DNA of 64,000 nucleotides. Origin: Planctomycetota bacterium (GTDB taxonomy: Bacteria > Planctomycetota > B15-G4 > SIAN01). This document shows positions 18,457 through 26,885 of this stretch, piece by piece. The translations under genes and the position numbers were made by a program. The notes beneath the pieces were generated by a model, which did not search any database, was not told where the DNA came from, and saw only the letters and a list, made by a program, of their open reading frames with translations. The stretch covers positions 62,001-126,000 of the forward strand of contig JANQQL010000015.1 of NCBI GenBank assembly GCA_028289345.1, read 5' to 3'. Positions within the stretch are counted from its first letter, which is position 1, and each line of letters begins with the position of its first letter.

Positions 18457-19057
18457 GGGTCGTGTCCTTTTTGCCTGCCTGAGTCAGGGAGGGTCGAGCG
18501 AATTCAGTTTCGAGTTCGTTCACGATGCGCCGAGCGATGTCAAAAAATGACTCGGCTTGCGCAGACGCGAGGTTCTCTCCCCGCGCCAAGAAAAACTCCG
18601 CCCGGTCAACCACTCGAAAGGTTCGCAAAACGTTCTCCGGGTTGCGGGCGTCCTGAATCTCGATCCGTACCGTCGTCACCGCCGAAGATTCTCGGATTCG
18701 GTCGCGATCGTCTTCCGACAGCACCCGCTGCTGGAAGCCTTCGATCGTTCCCCTGAGGACGATATCGGCCTCTTCCGGCGACACGATGAAGACCCCTGGC
18801 CGAGATCCCAGCTCGCGCTCCACCTGCTGGGTGAGAGCAATCTCGAGATCTCGGAAAAAGGTCTGGTTCTCGAACAGAGGGAGGAAAACCCGCGAATACT
18901 CCCGGGGAACCAAACTGCCGGCGGTGTATCCGCACCCTCCCAAGAAGAGGGGGCATGAGACAAGGATGCCGGCTCCCAGAATCATCATTAGCAAATCGGC
19001 CGCCGATCGACGAAAGCCCCCGGCGAAAACCGCCCACTCCCGGTCCCGTCGTGTCAT
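18449..19057 (-). CDS. lptE: LptE-like LPS-assembly lipoprotein
   Basis: A 202-residue outer-membrane lipoprotein with a signal segment ending in LGGC (lipobox Cys42). The family pattern follows: CGYTAGSLVPREYSRVFLPL, then FENQTFFRDLEIALTQQVERELGSR, then VSPEEADIVLRGTI. LptE plugs the LptD barrel that inserts LPS into the outer membrane. The sequence is weakly conserved in this family, so the call rests on the pattern, the lipobox and the bamD neighbour. It overlaps bamD by four bases. The long N-terminal stretch before the hydrophobic core suggests a later start is possible. Confidence 0.8.
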   Translation of the reverse strand: MTRRDREWAVFAGGFRRSAADLLMMILGAGILVSCPLFLGGCGYTAGSLVPREYSRVFLPLFENQTFFRDLEIALTQQVERELGSRPGVFIVSPEEADIVLRGTIEGFQQRVLSEDDRDRIRESSAVTTVRIEIQDARNPENVLRTFRVVDRAEFFLARGENLASAQAESFFDIARRIVNELETEFARPSLTQAGKKDTTHG

Positions 19058-20007
19058 CGGCGGGTCCCTCCCCCCAAGGTGTCCAGGCTGTTCAAGGAAA
19101 CATCCCAGCCACGAGTTTCGAGTTCGGTACGAGCAATCTCCGCCGCGTTGGTTCGCGGATACGCCAAAACGACATTGGCGAAGTGGATCCGGGCGCCCCT
19201 GTCCTGCTCTCGCAAGAGATAGAACCGCGCCACTTCCAGCTCCGTCTGAGCGAGAATCTCTTCGGCCTGGGCCATCCCTTGTTCGGCGTGCTCCCGGTGC
19301 TCCCCCGGATTCGTCAGGTAGTCCTGGAATCTCTGCCGAGCCGTGTCCGCAGGGGTGGGGTCGTAGCCGATTCCGCGGCTATGCCGCAAGTAACAAAGAC
19401 CCACCCGATAGCGGGCGAGGTCCGCCCACTCGGACCTTGGATACCGTTGCGTCAGCATCTCGTACTTGTCGGCGGCGAAGTCGAACTCCTCCCGCCCGAA
19501 GTGGTACTCGGCGATCCCAGCCAACGCGTCATCGGCGAGATCGGAATAGGGAAAGGCGATGTTGAACTGACGCAGAATCTCCACCCCGAACGGACGTCCC
19601 GAGAACAGGTCCTTGAAGAACCAAGACGGCTCCTGACTCAGGTAATGCAGACCGATTTGATAGACGTGCTTCTCGACCTCTGGGAGGAACACCGAATAGG
19701 GGTAGTCCTCCATCAGCGTCTCGAAGTGACGAAACGCTCGCTTGCGCTCTTCCCCGTCCAAACGTGCGACCCCGGCAAGGTAGAGCGCCTCCTGGGTGGT
19801 TTCGGGATCCAGCTGAGTTCTTTCGAGGAGTTCTTCGGCCATCCGCCGAGCTCGCTCATGGTTGCCAGCTTGCAGCTCGGCACGACTGCCGTTCAGCAGC
19901 TCCGCCGGAGCCATGTCACTGATCTCCACCGGCTCTACGGGTTCCGGGCCACCTGCGCAAGCGGACAACACGAGAACGACAACGGCGAATCCACGGGAAT
20001 CAGCCAC
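19054..20007 (-). CDS. bamD: BamD-like outer-membrane assembly lipoprotein with TPR repeats
   Basis: A GTG start at 20007 is chosen. GGAGG sits seven bases ahead inside the end of recO, and the start overlaps the recO stop. The product then opens with a short lipoprotein signal (GFAVVVLVLSAC, lipobox Cys17). TPR units follow: APAELLNGSRAELQAGNHERARRMAEELL, AFRHFETLMEDYPYS, FDFAADKYEMLTQRYPRSEWADLARYRVGLCY, and ARIHFANVVLAYPRT. This matches the BamD/YfiO layout of the Bam complex, which inserts beta-barrel proteins. The frame is open 38 codons further, but that part overlaps recO and lacks a signal. Length is 317 aa. Confidence 0.8.
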   Translation of the reverse strand: MADSRGFAVVVLVLSACAGGPEPVEPVEISDMAPAELLNGSRAELQAGNHERARRMAEELLERTQLDPETTQEALYLAGVARLDGEERKRAFRHFETLMEDYPYSVFLPEVEKHVYQIGLHYLSQEPSWFFKDLFSGRPFGVEILRQFNIAFPYSDLADDALAGIAEYHFGREEFDFAADKYEMLTQRYPRSEWADLARYRVGLCYLRHSRGIGYDPTPADTARQRFQDYLTNPGEHREHAEQGMAQAEEILAQTELEVARFYLLREQDRGARIHFANVVLAYPRTNAAEIARTELETRGWDVSLNSLDTLGGGTRR

Positions 20008-20803
20008 GCCGGCGCCTCCGCTCCATTCCCACTCCTCCAAGGCTCCAATCCTCATCCAGCGAGCAATCCAAGTGGTAGACCAGGTGCTGGTCCAGGACCT
20101 GGCGACAGCGCCGGATGACAAACCCGGGAGCCGCCTCGACGTCTTGGAGTTTGCGTGCCTCCAGTTGCCTGAACAGTTCCCGCGCGGGCTTGGTCAGAGT
20201 CAATCCCTCTCCGGCACTCTGTCGGCAATTGCCGCAGATCACCCCACCCTCTGCAGCCACGTAGGCGCCGCCGGGACGACTGGTGCAACGGACGCAAAGA
20301 CGCAGTTCGGGCGCGAATCCCATTTGCTTGAGGAACCGAACGTCGAACGACAGCAGCAGCAAAGGGATTCGTTCGAGTGGGATGGTCTCGAGGGTCTGCA
20401 ACGCGCGGTCAAAGAGGAGGAACGACTCCGTGCTCCCTTCCCCCACAGGAATGGTCTTGACGATCAAGCGCAACAGATGGCTGGCTGCCGAGAACCGTGG
20501 CAGGCACTGGCGCAGAACCGGATACGCCGATTCCACTTGCCGCGCGGTGAGCAACCCGAGTCCCCGACCATCCATCACCGTCACTTTGATTTGACCGCGA
20601 ACCAGCAGGTCGATCGGGCCTTGGTAACTGTTCTTCTCGCGATAGGCACCGCGCGCCAAAACGCCCACCCGACCATGGTCTTCGGTCAGGAAATGAGACA
20701 CCTGACTGCTCTCGGAGTAGGGAAAGCGCTGGATGGAAATGGCCCGGGTCTGGATGCGTCGCTTCACCAGCGGGAGTCTATCGTTCTCAGGCGGTCGCTT
20801 CAC
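20000..20803 (-). CDS. recO: DNA repair protein RecO
   Basis: A mediator that loads RecA with RecR at gaps. The N-terminal OB fold contains RAISIQRFPYSESSQVSHFLTEDHGRVGVLARGAYREKNSYQG, close to the family pattern. A helical region follows (LFDRALQTLETIP). The C-terminal zinc finger has LCVRC and ICGNC as the two Cys pairs. Length (267 aa) is normal. It overlaps the sensor-like gene upstream by 17 bases and ends in Arg-rich ERRRRRG within the ribosome binding region of bamD. Confidence 0.92.
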   Translation of the reverse strand: MKRPPENDRLPLVKRRIQTRAISIQRFPYSESSQVSHFLTEDHGRVGVLARGAYREKNSYQGPIDLLVRGQIKVTVMDGRGLGLLTARQVESAYPVLRQCLPRFSAASHLLRLIVKTIPVGEGSTESFLLFDRALQTLETIPLERIPLLLLSFDVRFLKQMGFAPELRLCVRCTSRPGGAYVAAEGGVICGNCRQSAGEGLTLTKPARELFRQLEARKLQDVEAAPGFVIRRCRQVLDQHLVYHLDCSLDEDWSLGGVGMERRRRRG

Positions 20804-22127
20804 CCAGGGGAACGGCGGCGAGCGCGTCTTCGAGCGGCAATTCCACTCGGAAGCCCTGGCATCCCGGCACCCGACGCTCGGTCAGGTCGCCGTTGTGCTT
20901 TTGGACGATGTGTCCGGCAATCATCCAGCGGAGGTCATGGCCAATCTGTTCTTCCGCAGTTCGCCTCCCCGACTCCTTTTTTCGAGGCTCGACGGGAAAC
21001 CGAACATCCACGCGGAATCGGTCTCGCCGTCGCCGCACACGAACTCGGATCCGCGCCCCCTCCGACCGTGATTCCGCCGCCATCCGCAGCAACAAACCGG
21101 TGGCGAGCTCGAGCTCATCGTGGCTCCCAGGAACCGCGGGAAGAGAGCGATGTCCGACCAAGATGACCTGGTCATCTTCGAGCCCGACCCGCAAGGCTTC
21201 GGCGGCAAAGATCTTCTGCAATGACACCTGACTGCGCACTCGTGACGGCGGCAAGAACGCCAAGATGCCGCGCAATCCGCGGTGCACGACTTCCAAGTTG
21301 TCCCGCAACACTTCCAAGTCGTGGGTGACCTCCTCGCCGAGACCTCGAGTCGAAAGCTGCAGGGACTCGGCTCGGGCACGCAGGATCCCGAGAGGCTCGC
21401 GGATCCTGCGCGCGATGCGCGTCGACATCTCCGCCACCAGATGACGGTGTGAGTCCTCGATCTCGGGGGCGCGTTCCCTGGCCACGGAACCGTCTGGAAC
21501 AGGACGGAGAGGGGACCGACGCCCAAGATTCGGCTCGCCCGCCTCCCCTTCGGGAGAAGGGTTCCGCAACAATCGAACGCTCAGGAACGCCACGAATGCC
21601 GCCATCGCAACAAGGCACGCAAACGCGACCCACGATGACCCAGGCAATGCCTCGGCGAGATCCGCCGGGTTCCCTCCTCCTCCAACCAGCCCCCCGATGA
21701 CCAAACCAAGCAGCGCAACCACGCTCACCGCTGAGGCCAGGGACCCTCGGGTCATCATGATGGCCGCGAGCGGGGGGATCGCCATCCACGGGGTGAACGG
21801 GCTCGCCCATCCCCCGGTTCCATGAACCAGCCCCGCAATCAGAATCCCATCGACGATCGACTGCGCGGTGACCGAGACTTCAAAGTGTAGGTCGCGCTGA
21901 CGATGGCTGTGATGCTCGACGAAAACGAACACCAGGTTCGAGACGGACCATGCCATTGCCACAGCCAAAAGCGGAGTCGCCACCGGACCGGCACCGCCAA
22001 CGGCCGCAATGAGGCCAAGCAATCCCACGAAGAATGCCATGCCCCAGCGCGCTCGGATCAACCAACCGATCCGCGTCTGCCAAAGGAGTGCTCGAGAACT
22101 CGTCACGCTGGATTGCCGGGAGATCAT
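20787..22127 (-). CDS. RegB/ActS-like membrane sensor with degenerate histidine-kinase core
   Basis: A 446-residue protein. About six membrane helices (residues 28-188) contain GGWASPF at 105-111. This resembles the GGxxNPF quinone-sensing heptapeptide of RegB/PrrB sensors, with Ser in place of Asn. The dimerisation helix reads STRIARRIREPLGILRARAESL (236-257). Kinases have His-Glu/Asp after the Ala at 239; here it is Arg-Arg. The ATPase region keeps a late helix (GHDLRWMIAGHIVQKHNGDL) but lacks recognisable N-box Asn and DxGxG. It is therefore probably a pseudokinase acting by binding rather than by phosphotransfer. No response regulator adjoins it. It is the first gene of the long minus-strand run. 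Confidence 0.75.
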   Translation of the reverse strand: MISRQSSVTSSRALLWQTRIGWLIRARWGMAFFVGLLGLIAAVGGAGPVATPLLAVAMAWSVSNLVFVFVEHHSHRQRDLHFEVSVTAQSIVDGILIAGLVHGTGGWASPFTPWMAIPPLAAIMMTRGSLASAVSVVALLGLVIGGLVGGGGNPADLAEALPGSSWVAFACLVAMAAFVAFLSVRLLRNPSPEGEAGEPNLGRRSPLRPVPDGSVARERAPEIEDSHRHLVAEMSTRIARRIREPLGILRARAESLQLSTRGLGEEVTHDLEVLRDNLEVVHRGLRGILAFLPPSRVRSQVSLQKIFAAEALRVGLEDDQVILVGHRSLPAVPGSHDELELATGLLLRMAAESRSEGARIRVRVRRRRDRFRVDVRFPVEPRKKESGRRTAEEQIGHDLRWMIAGHIVQKHNGDLTERRVPGCQGFRVELPLEDALAAVPLGEATA

Positions 22128-22202
22128 GAGGGGCTGTCCCTGCGATCATCCTACCGCAAGAAGGACAGGCTCCGAGACGGGCTCGCTGTGAAGGCGAGAG
22201 AC

Positions 22203-22308
22203 GGATGTCAAAGAAACCTCGACGAGTCCAACGATTCGCCTGCGGTCCGACTCCTGAACGGCGACCAAAGTCCGTCGATCGGCCAGCCGCGGTCTTTGAC
22301 ACCGACCA
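22203..22308 (+). repeat. Intergenic imperfect-palindrome element, copy C
   Basis: Third member of the family also seen at 33070-33188 and 38191-38350. Arms are CGGATGTCAAAGA (22202-22214) and TCTTTGACACCG (22293-22304), complementary except for one bulged base. The interior GGTCCGACTCCT...GTCGATCGGC is shared with copy B. It follows the stop of the minus-strand gene at 22310 by a few bases, so on that strand it would lie in the 3' untranslated region. Confidence 0.6.
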
Positions 22309-22309
22309 G

Positions 22310-23875
22310 CTAGTCTTTGATTCGGACCCGGGTTGCCGTGCGATTCAAGGGAATCACCCTTGCTTTGTCAGACAGGACCGTTCCGTCGTTTTGGAAGGGA
22401 ACGACCACCAGCTCGTCCGAAAGAGACTCGTTCCCCACGGCCTGCAGGAAGAACAACCAGCGCCCCTGCAAATCTTCGATGGTGCCCAGCTCGCGGGCCC
22501 GGGTTTTGGGGGAGATTGCCGACAGGATCGTGGTGGATCCCAAAGACGGATCGGTCTGCAAGATCTGGCCGGAGCGGCGGCGATTCCCTTGGCTCAACAC
22601 GAACACCGAGTCGCCATCTGTCGTGGTGACCACTTCGGCAGCGCCCGGCACCGCGCGGGAAGTCATGAGAGGCTCACCGTCGGTCCAGCGCAGGGACACG
22701 ACCGTGCCTCCGTTCGCATCCGTCACCAACAGCGCCTGCTGGCGCCCGTCCACGGACAGCAGATCTAGATCTCGAGGACGGCCGTCGACGGTGACGTCGA
22801 AGACCAGGCCTTCTTCGCGGAGATCGAAGCCGGTGATGCGGGTGGAACCATCTTCGGATTCGTTGACGGCAATCAAGTGACCGTCCAAAACCCCCACATC
22901 GAACAACTTCTCGGTGGCTGGCTCCGAAGTCGGCGCAATCCATGAGCCGTAGCTGAGATCGCCATTGACGAAGTATTGGCGCAGCCGACCGCTGCCGTCG
23001 GACAAGTCGGCAACGAACACTTCTTGATCAGAAGCGCCGGCCATCAGCCAGGCCTCGGCCTTGACACGAGAGTGGGTCACCGGAAGCACGGCCCGCCAGC
23101 TGGCGTCATCGATGTTCAGCAAGCGCAAGCGAAGCAACGAGCGATCGGGAGAACGCGCCTGCGATGTCAGCACCAGAAGCGACGACTCATCGGCCGTGGC
23201 CATCATGTCGACGATCCGCTCGGCTCCGAGGGGAGCGCTGCGAGTCGGCTGCTCGTCATCCAACGAGACGATGTCCAGTTGGGAGCCATCCGCGGCCGAC
23301 TCGAAGAACAAGCGACGCAAAGGGCCCGCGACGTCGAAGCGAGTCCCGTGTTCCATCTTGGAACTGTGGTGCCGCGACACCCCATCGATGAGCGTCGACA
23401 CGGTTCCGGACCACGGGTCGAAGCGCGCCAGAGTCGGTAACTCGGCTCGTCCGTCCAACGCTTCGAGTAAGAGGTAGAGCGCTGCCGGCTCTTTGACGAT
23501 GGCGACGTTGGAGGTCACCAAGCCGTCCGAGCCTGCGGCAAATGCCTGAACGGTCAACAGCTCGGAGTCAGGCCCCAGCGAGCGGAGCTGTTCGCCCTGC
23601 AGTTCAAAATGGACGGCGCCACTGGCATCCGAGGTTTGAGTGCGAATGTCCAAGCCGGTGGCCGTCGCCGCGAGAGCGGGATCGGCGGGCGGCAATCCCA
23701 GAAACGCACGCACCATGACCGGGGACTCGGGCGGCGCGCCACGCACGAACAAATGGACGCGGGATTCGTCTGCCGACACTCGCGATCGGAACAGATGGAA
23801 TTCTTCGGCCGCCCACAGCGTCGGACTCAGCATCGCCACGAAGAACAGGCTCAGTAGTGTCCGTTGAGCGGGCAT
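22310..23875 (-). CDS. Secreted beta-propeller-like hypothetical protein
   Basis: A 521-residue exported protein. The start at 23875 is chosen because it is followed directly by a signal peptide (MPAQRTLLSLFFVAMLSPTLWAAEEF). The open frame upstream has no coding character. After an N-terminal beta domain come six or so repeats of about 50-60 residues of the kind LARFDPWSGTVSTLIDGVS, LDIVSLDDEQPT and LLVLTSQARSPDRSLLRLRLL. This points to a WD40/YVTN-like propeller. No catalytic motif is visible. Function is unknown. It is followed by repeat element C and then the sensor-like operon on the same strand, probably as a separate transcript. Confidence 0.75.
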   Translation of the reverse strand: MPAQRTLLSLFFVAMLSPTLWAAEEFHLFRSRVSADESRVHLFVRGAPPESPVMVRAFLGLPPADPALAATATGLDIRTQTSDASGAVHFELQGEQLRSLGPDSELLTVQAFAAGSDGLVTSNVAIVKEPAALYLLLEALDGRAELPTLARFDPWSGTVSTLIDGVSRHHSSKMEHGTRFDVAGPLRRLFFESAADGSQLDIVSLDDEQPTRSAPLGAERIVDMMATADESSLLVLTSQARSPDRSLLRLRLLNIDDASWRAVLPVTHSRVKAEAWLMAGASDQEVFVADLSDGSGRLRQYFVNGDLSYGSWIAPTSEPATEKLFDVGVLDGHLIAVNESEDGSTRITGFDLREEGLVFDVTVDGRPRDLDLLSVDGRQQALLVTDANGGTVVSLRWTDGEPLMTSRAVPGAAEVVTTTDGDSVFVLSQGNRRRSGQILQTDPSLGSTTILSAISPKTRARELGTIEDLQGRWLFFLQAVGNESLSDELVVVPFQNDGTVLSDKARVIPLNRTATRVRIKD

Positions 23876-24250
23876 GAGGCGAGTCGTTCGATTCCCTTGG
23901 CAGTCGTTCCGTGGATTCCAAGCGACGCTCCTGCCGGAGGACGCGCCGAGGAGCGATCGGTGACACTCCCGAGTGCCGAAATAGCTCCTCCCTTGGAGCA
24001 TGCTTCAGAATACGACGTCGGCACGGAACCGTGAGGAAGTGAATCGCCCGGGAGGACAGATTTCACGCCCCTCCCCCGTGGGGCGCCGACCTCCGAGGGG
24101 AAAGACTTTCTCGCGAGAGAATGGCCCGGGGGCCCGAATTTGCCCGGTGCCTCTTCTCCCTCACGAAACACGGCCCTTCCCGAACAAAGTCGGGAAGGGC
24201 CGTGACAAAGCTCTCGATCGGCCAATCTTGGCCTTCGTGAATCCTCCGGG
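23876..24250. other. Intergenic region with terminator
   Basis: No gene is supported. It holds the strong terminator-like hairpin at 24169-24204 serving the gene at 24251-25363. CTCTCGATCGGCC at 24211-24223 resembles the core of the intergenic repeat family but has no arms. Confidence 0.5.
24169..24204 (-). terminator. Strong hairpin after the CARDB protein gene
   Basis: A perfect 15-bp stem, CACGGCCCTTCCCGA paired with TCGGGAAGGGCCGTG, encloses a six-base loop. On the minus strand it is followed by TGTTTCGTGA, a weak U-tract. It lies 47 bases after the stop of the minus-strand gene at 24251. Confidence 0.7.
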
Positions 24251-25363
24251 CTAGGGGCTCTCGGTCACCTCAATGGAAATGGTGATCTGAGAACCACCGG
24301 CGGGGTTGTACGCGGTGATCACGTAGTCCGTCGCGGGTTGAGGCACAGCCACCGAACCAAGGATCGTTCCACGATCTTGGTCGATTCGCAGGCCGCTCGG
24401 CAGTCGCGGAGAGACGGTGAAATAGTCCACCTTGCCTTCCACGGTCGCCGGGTTGGGCTTGATCCGCGAACCGGCCTCGTACACCGCGGGATTCTCCCGA
24501 TACGAGAGAATCTTCGGCTCACCTTCCACCGTCAGCTTGTTCAACGCCACCGCAAGGTTGTTGCCGTCATCCAGCTCGACGTTGCGGTCCTGGTAGTCCA
24601 CGATCGCGCCAACGTAATACTCACCCGGGGCAACGCTCGCGTCGATGCGATAACGACCGAAATGGGAGTCGCCGAAACCAACGCGCAGGGAATCCAACAC
24701 GCGCTCGCCGATCAAGATGTCGTCGGTCGTCACTTCCTCGTCTTCCGACAAGAAAATCCCGATCACGCTTTCCCGGGACTCAAAGGTGCCCTCGTTGACG
24801 ACGCGATCCTTGACCTGGAACTCACTGCCGACGAACGCCGTGCGATTCGGCAATCCGACCTCGGTCACCACCAGGTCCGGCGCCAGAGCGCAAAGACGCA
24901 CTTCGATGCCATTGGTCAATCGGTTCCGCTCCACTCCGGACGGATCTGCGAGGACACCCTGGATGTAGAACGCACCGCCATGAAAGTCCGCCCAGCGAGG
25001 AATTGGAATCGACACGACAATCGCAGTGTCCAGGCCGGTGAACCGCTCCAACGGCGCGAAGTAAAAGATCGAGGCCGGGTCCACCAACACGGTGCCTCCC
25101 AGACCATCGACCACATCGTCATCGGGTGCGGTGCCAATGCCCACGACCAGCTCGGCATCTTCGACTTGAGGAAGGGTCACGATCAGATCAAGCCGCGAAC
25201 CGAGCACGCCGTTGCCGAAAGCTTCCAAACGTGCGCCGTTGGTTCCCGGTCCATAGGGAATGGGTCGGCAGGCTTCCGGCGGAGAGTCTTCCTCGACGGC
25301 CCATAAGGACGACGCGCTGCAACAGGCGAGGACAACAAACGCAGTTCGAGGCAGCAGGGGCAT
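24251..25363 (-). CDS. Secreted protein with CARDB and putative-Ig domains
   Basis: A 370-residue exported protein. The ATG at 25363 (MPLLPRTAFVVLACCSASSLWA) starts the signal peptide and has AAGGAG close upstream. Residues about 170-280 form a CARDB-like adhesion domain: APDLVVTEVGLPNRTAFVG, VKDRVVNEGTF, GIFLSEDEEVTTDDILIGE, then PGEYYVGAIVDYQDRNVELDDGNN. The last 80 residues resemble a He_PIG-type putative Ig domain (PRLPSGLRIDQDRGTILGSV, ATDYVITAYNPAG). It is probably a surface-displayed binding protein. Its ligand is unknown. Confidence 0.8.
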   Translation of the reverse strand: MPLLPRTAFVVLACCSASSLWAVEEDSPPEACRPIPYGPGTNGARLEAFGNGVLGSRLDLIVTLPQVEDAELVVGIGTAPDDDVVDGLGGTVLVDPASIFYFAPLERFTGLDTAIVVSIPIPRWADFHGGAFYIQGVLADPSGVERNRLTNGIEVRLCALAPDLVVTEVGLPNRTAFVGSEFQVKDRVVNEGTFESRESVIGIFLSEDEEVTTDDILIGERVLDSLRVGFGDSHFGRYRIDASVAPGEYYVGAIVDYQDRNVELDDGNNLAVALNKLTVEGEPKILSYRENPAVYEAGSRIKPNPATVEGKVDYFTVSPRLPSGLRIDQDRGTILGSVAVPQPATDYVITAYNPAGGSQITISIEVTESP

Positions 25364-25560
25364 GGCTCCTTCTCCGCAAGATGCCGGGGAACGTCCGTTC
25401 CGCCGATAGCCGTGTCCGAATGTGGCTTCGGACTTTCGATGATCGAGCCGGACCAAGCCCGTGGAGAGACTCGGTCAACGCCAAGGAAAGGCAGGATCGA
25501 ATCTGGCTGGGAGGGAGTCAACTCTTTTTGGACCCGAGGCGCCCCCTGCGCCGCCGGTGA

Positions 25561-26748
25561 TCAAGAGGAGACGGCCGAAAGCTGCTCCCAAACCTGCCGG
25601 GCGCTTTCGCTGCCCGGATCCTTTTCCAGCACTTGCCGGAGGAGTCCCTTGGCAGCTTGGGGCTCTCCCCGATCCAGGTGAGCACGAGCCGCAAGCACCA
25701 TCGCCTCGGGCCATTCCGCGCAGGCGCTGCCATCCAGCACGGAAAGTGCGAGGTCGCTTTGCCCCATGGCGAAACGACAGGCGGCGACCTGAAGTACGGC
25801 CCGGCCGTGCTCCGGAATCAAGGTAAGAACCCGCTGGAACTCCCGCAGAGCGCCATCCAGATCCCCGTGCTGCCGCAGGGCTTCGCCCAAGTGGTAGCGG
25901 TAGTCGGGGAACAGCGGTCGTTGTTGCACGGCTCGGCGGAAGCAAGCCTCTGCCTCTTCGTAGCGCTCGTGGTTCATCGCCAACAACCCGCAGTCCAGGT
26001 CGGCACGATGACATTCGGGATCGACTTGACGCGCTCCATCCAGCCAGGCGCGGCCTTCGGACTCTCGTCCGGTCATCGTCAATTGATGAGCCATCGCGAC
26101 CATCAACTCCGGATGCCCCGGATGTTCCCCATTGGCCACACGGAGAATTCGCTCTGCTTCGTCCGGACGCCCTTCTTCCGTGCAATACATGGCGTGGCGC
26201 ACCGGCACATTGTGACGAACCGGGCAGTCCCAACGTCGCACGGAAGCGAACATCTCCTCGACCGGCGCATGATCGAGTTCGACCGGTAGATCACGAATGA
26301 GCGCCCGCCCCTTGTCGAGCAATTCACGGCACTTCTGGTCGCTTTCGCGAGCTGCCGCGAGACTGATCCATCGATAGGCGTGGCCCGGAGCGGCTTGCGC
26401 GGCTCGTGTCAGCTGCTGCACACCGACGTCTTCCCAGCCGTAGCCCATGGCGAAAACACCAAAGGCGAACGTCGCCGAGTAGGGCGCCACGTCGAGACGA
26501 AGGGCCTGGCGAAATCGCTGAAACCCTTCCTGCTCACGTCCAAGTTCGGCCAAAACGAACGCATAGGAAACTTGCGCCGCCAGCTGACCTGGATGCAGCT
26601 CCAGAGCTTGCTCCAAAGCGATCAGGGCGTCGTCCGGCCGACCGGCCAGCGCCAGGGCATCGCCGTAGTCCTTCCAAACGTCCGGGTAGCCAGGCGTGTC
26701 GGAGCAATGGCGCTCCAGAGAACTCAAGAATCCGCGGGGAATGTCCAT
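25561..26748 (-). CDS. Tetratricopeptide-repeat protein
   Basis: A 395-residue protein built almost wholly of TPR units. The start at 26748 (MDIPRGFLSSLERHCSD) is chosen because sequence upstream in the open frame overlaps the divergent promoter region. Clear repeats include PDVWKDYGDALALAGRPDDALIALEQALELHPG, RYEEAEACFRRAVQQRPLFPDYRYHLGEALRQHGDLDGALREFQRVLTLIPEHGR and AAKGLLRQVLEKDPGSE. There is no signal peptide or membrane segment, so it is likely a cytosolic scaffold. It is divergent from the VCBS/thioredoxin gene, with 137 bases between starts. Confidence 0.8.
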   Translation of the reverse strand: MDIPRGFLSSLERHCSDTPGYPDVWKDYGDALALAGRPDDALIALEQALELHPGQLAAQVSYAFVLAELGREQEGFQRFRQALRLDVAPYSATFAFGVFAMGYGWEDVGVQQLTRAAQAAPGHAYRWISLAAARESDQKCRELLDKGRALIRDLPVELDHAPVEEMFASVRRWDCPVRHNVPVRHAMYCTEEGRPDEAERILRVANGEHPGHPELMVAMAHQLTMTGRESEGRAWLDGARQVDPECHRADLDCGLLAMNHERYEEAEACFRRAVQQRPLFPDYRYHLGEALRQHGDLDGALREFQRVLTLIPEHGRAVLQVAACRFAMGQSDLALSVLDGSACAEWPEAMVLAARAHLDRGEPQAAKGLLRQVLEKDPGSESARQVWEQLSAVSS

Positions 26749-26885
26749 GCGGGGGCTATCGGACGGTGGACACGCACGCCTCAATGGCTTCTGATGCGGT
26801 TTGCTGGAATCCCGGAGTCGCCTCATGGAAACAGTGGGGATCCAGCACCCTGTCCCCGCTTCCTCCCCCTTTGCAGAGGTCCTCC

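Noticed and set aside
20008..20121. N-terminal extension of bamD to an upstream start
   Set aside because: It would overlap recO by over 100 bases and place the lipoprotein signal in the middle of the chain. The GTG at 20007 has GGAGG at ideal spacing.
24205..24240. Fourth copy of the intergenic repeat family
   Set aside because: Only CTCTCGATCGGCC is shared. The inverted arms and other core blocks are missing.
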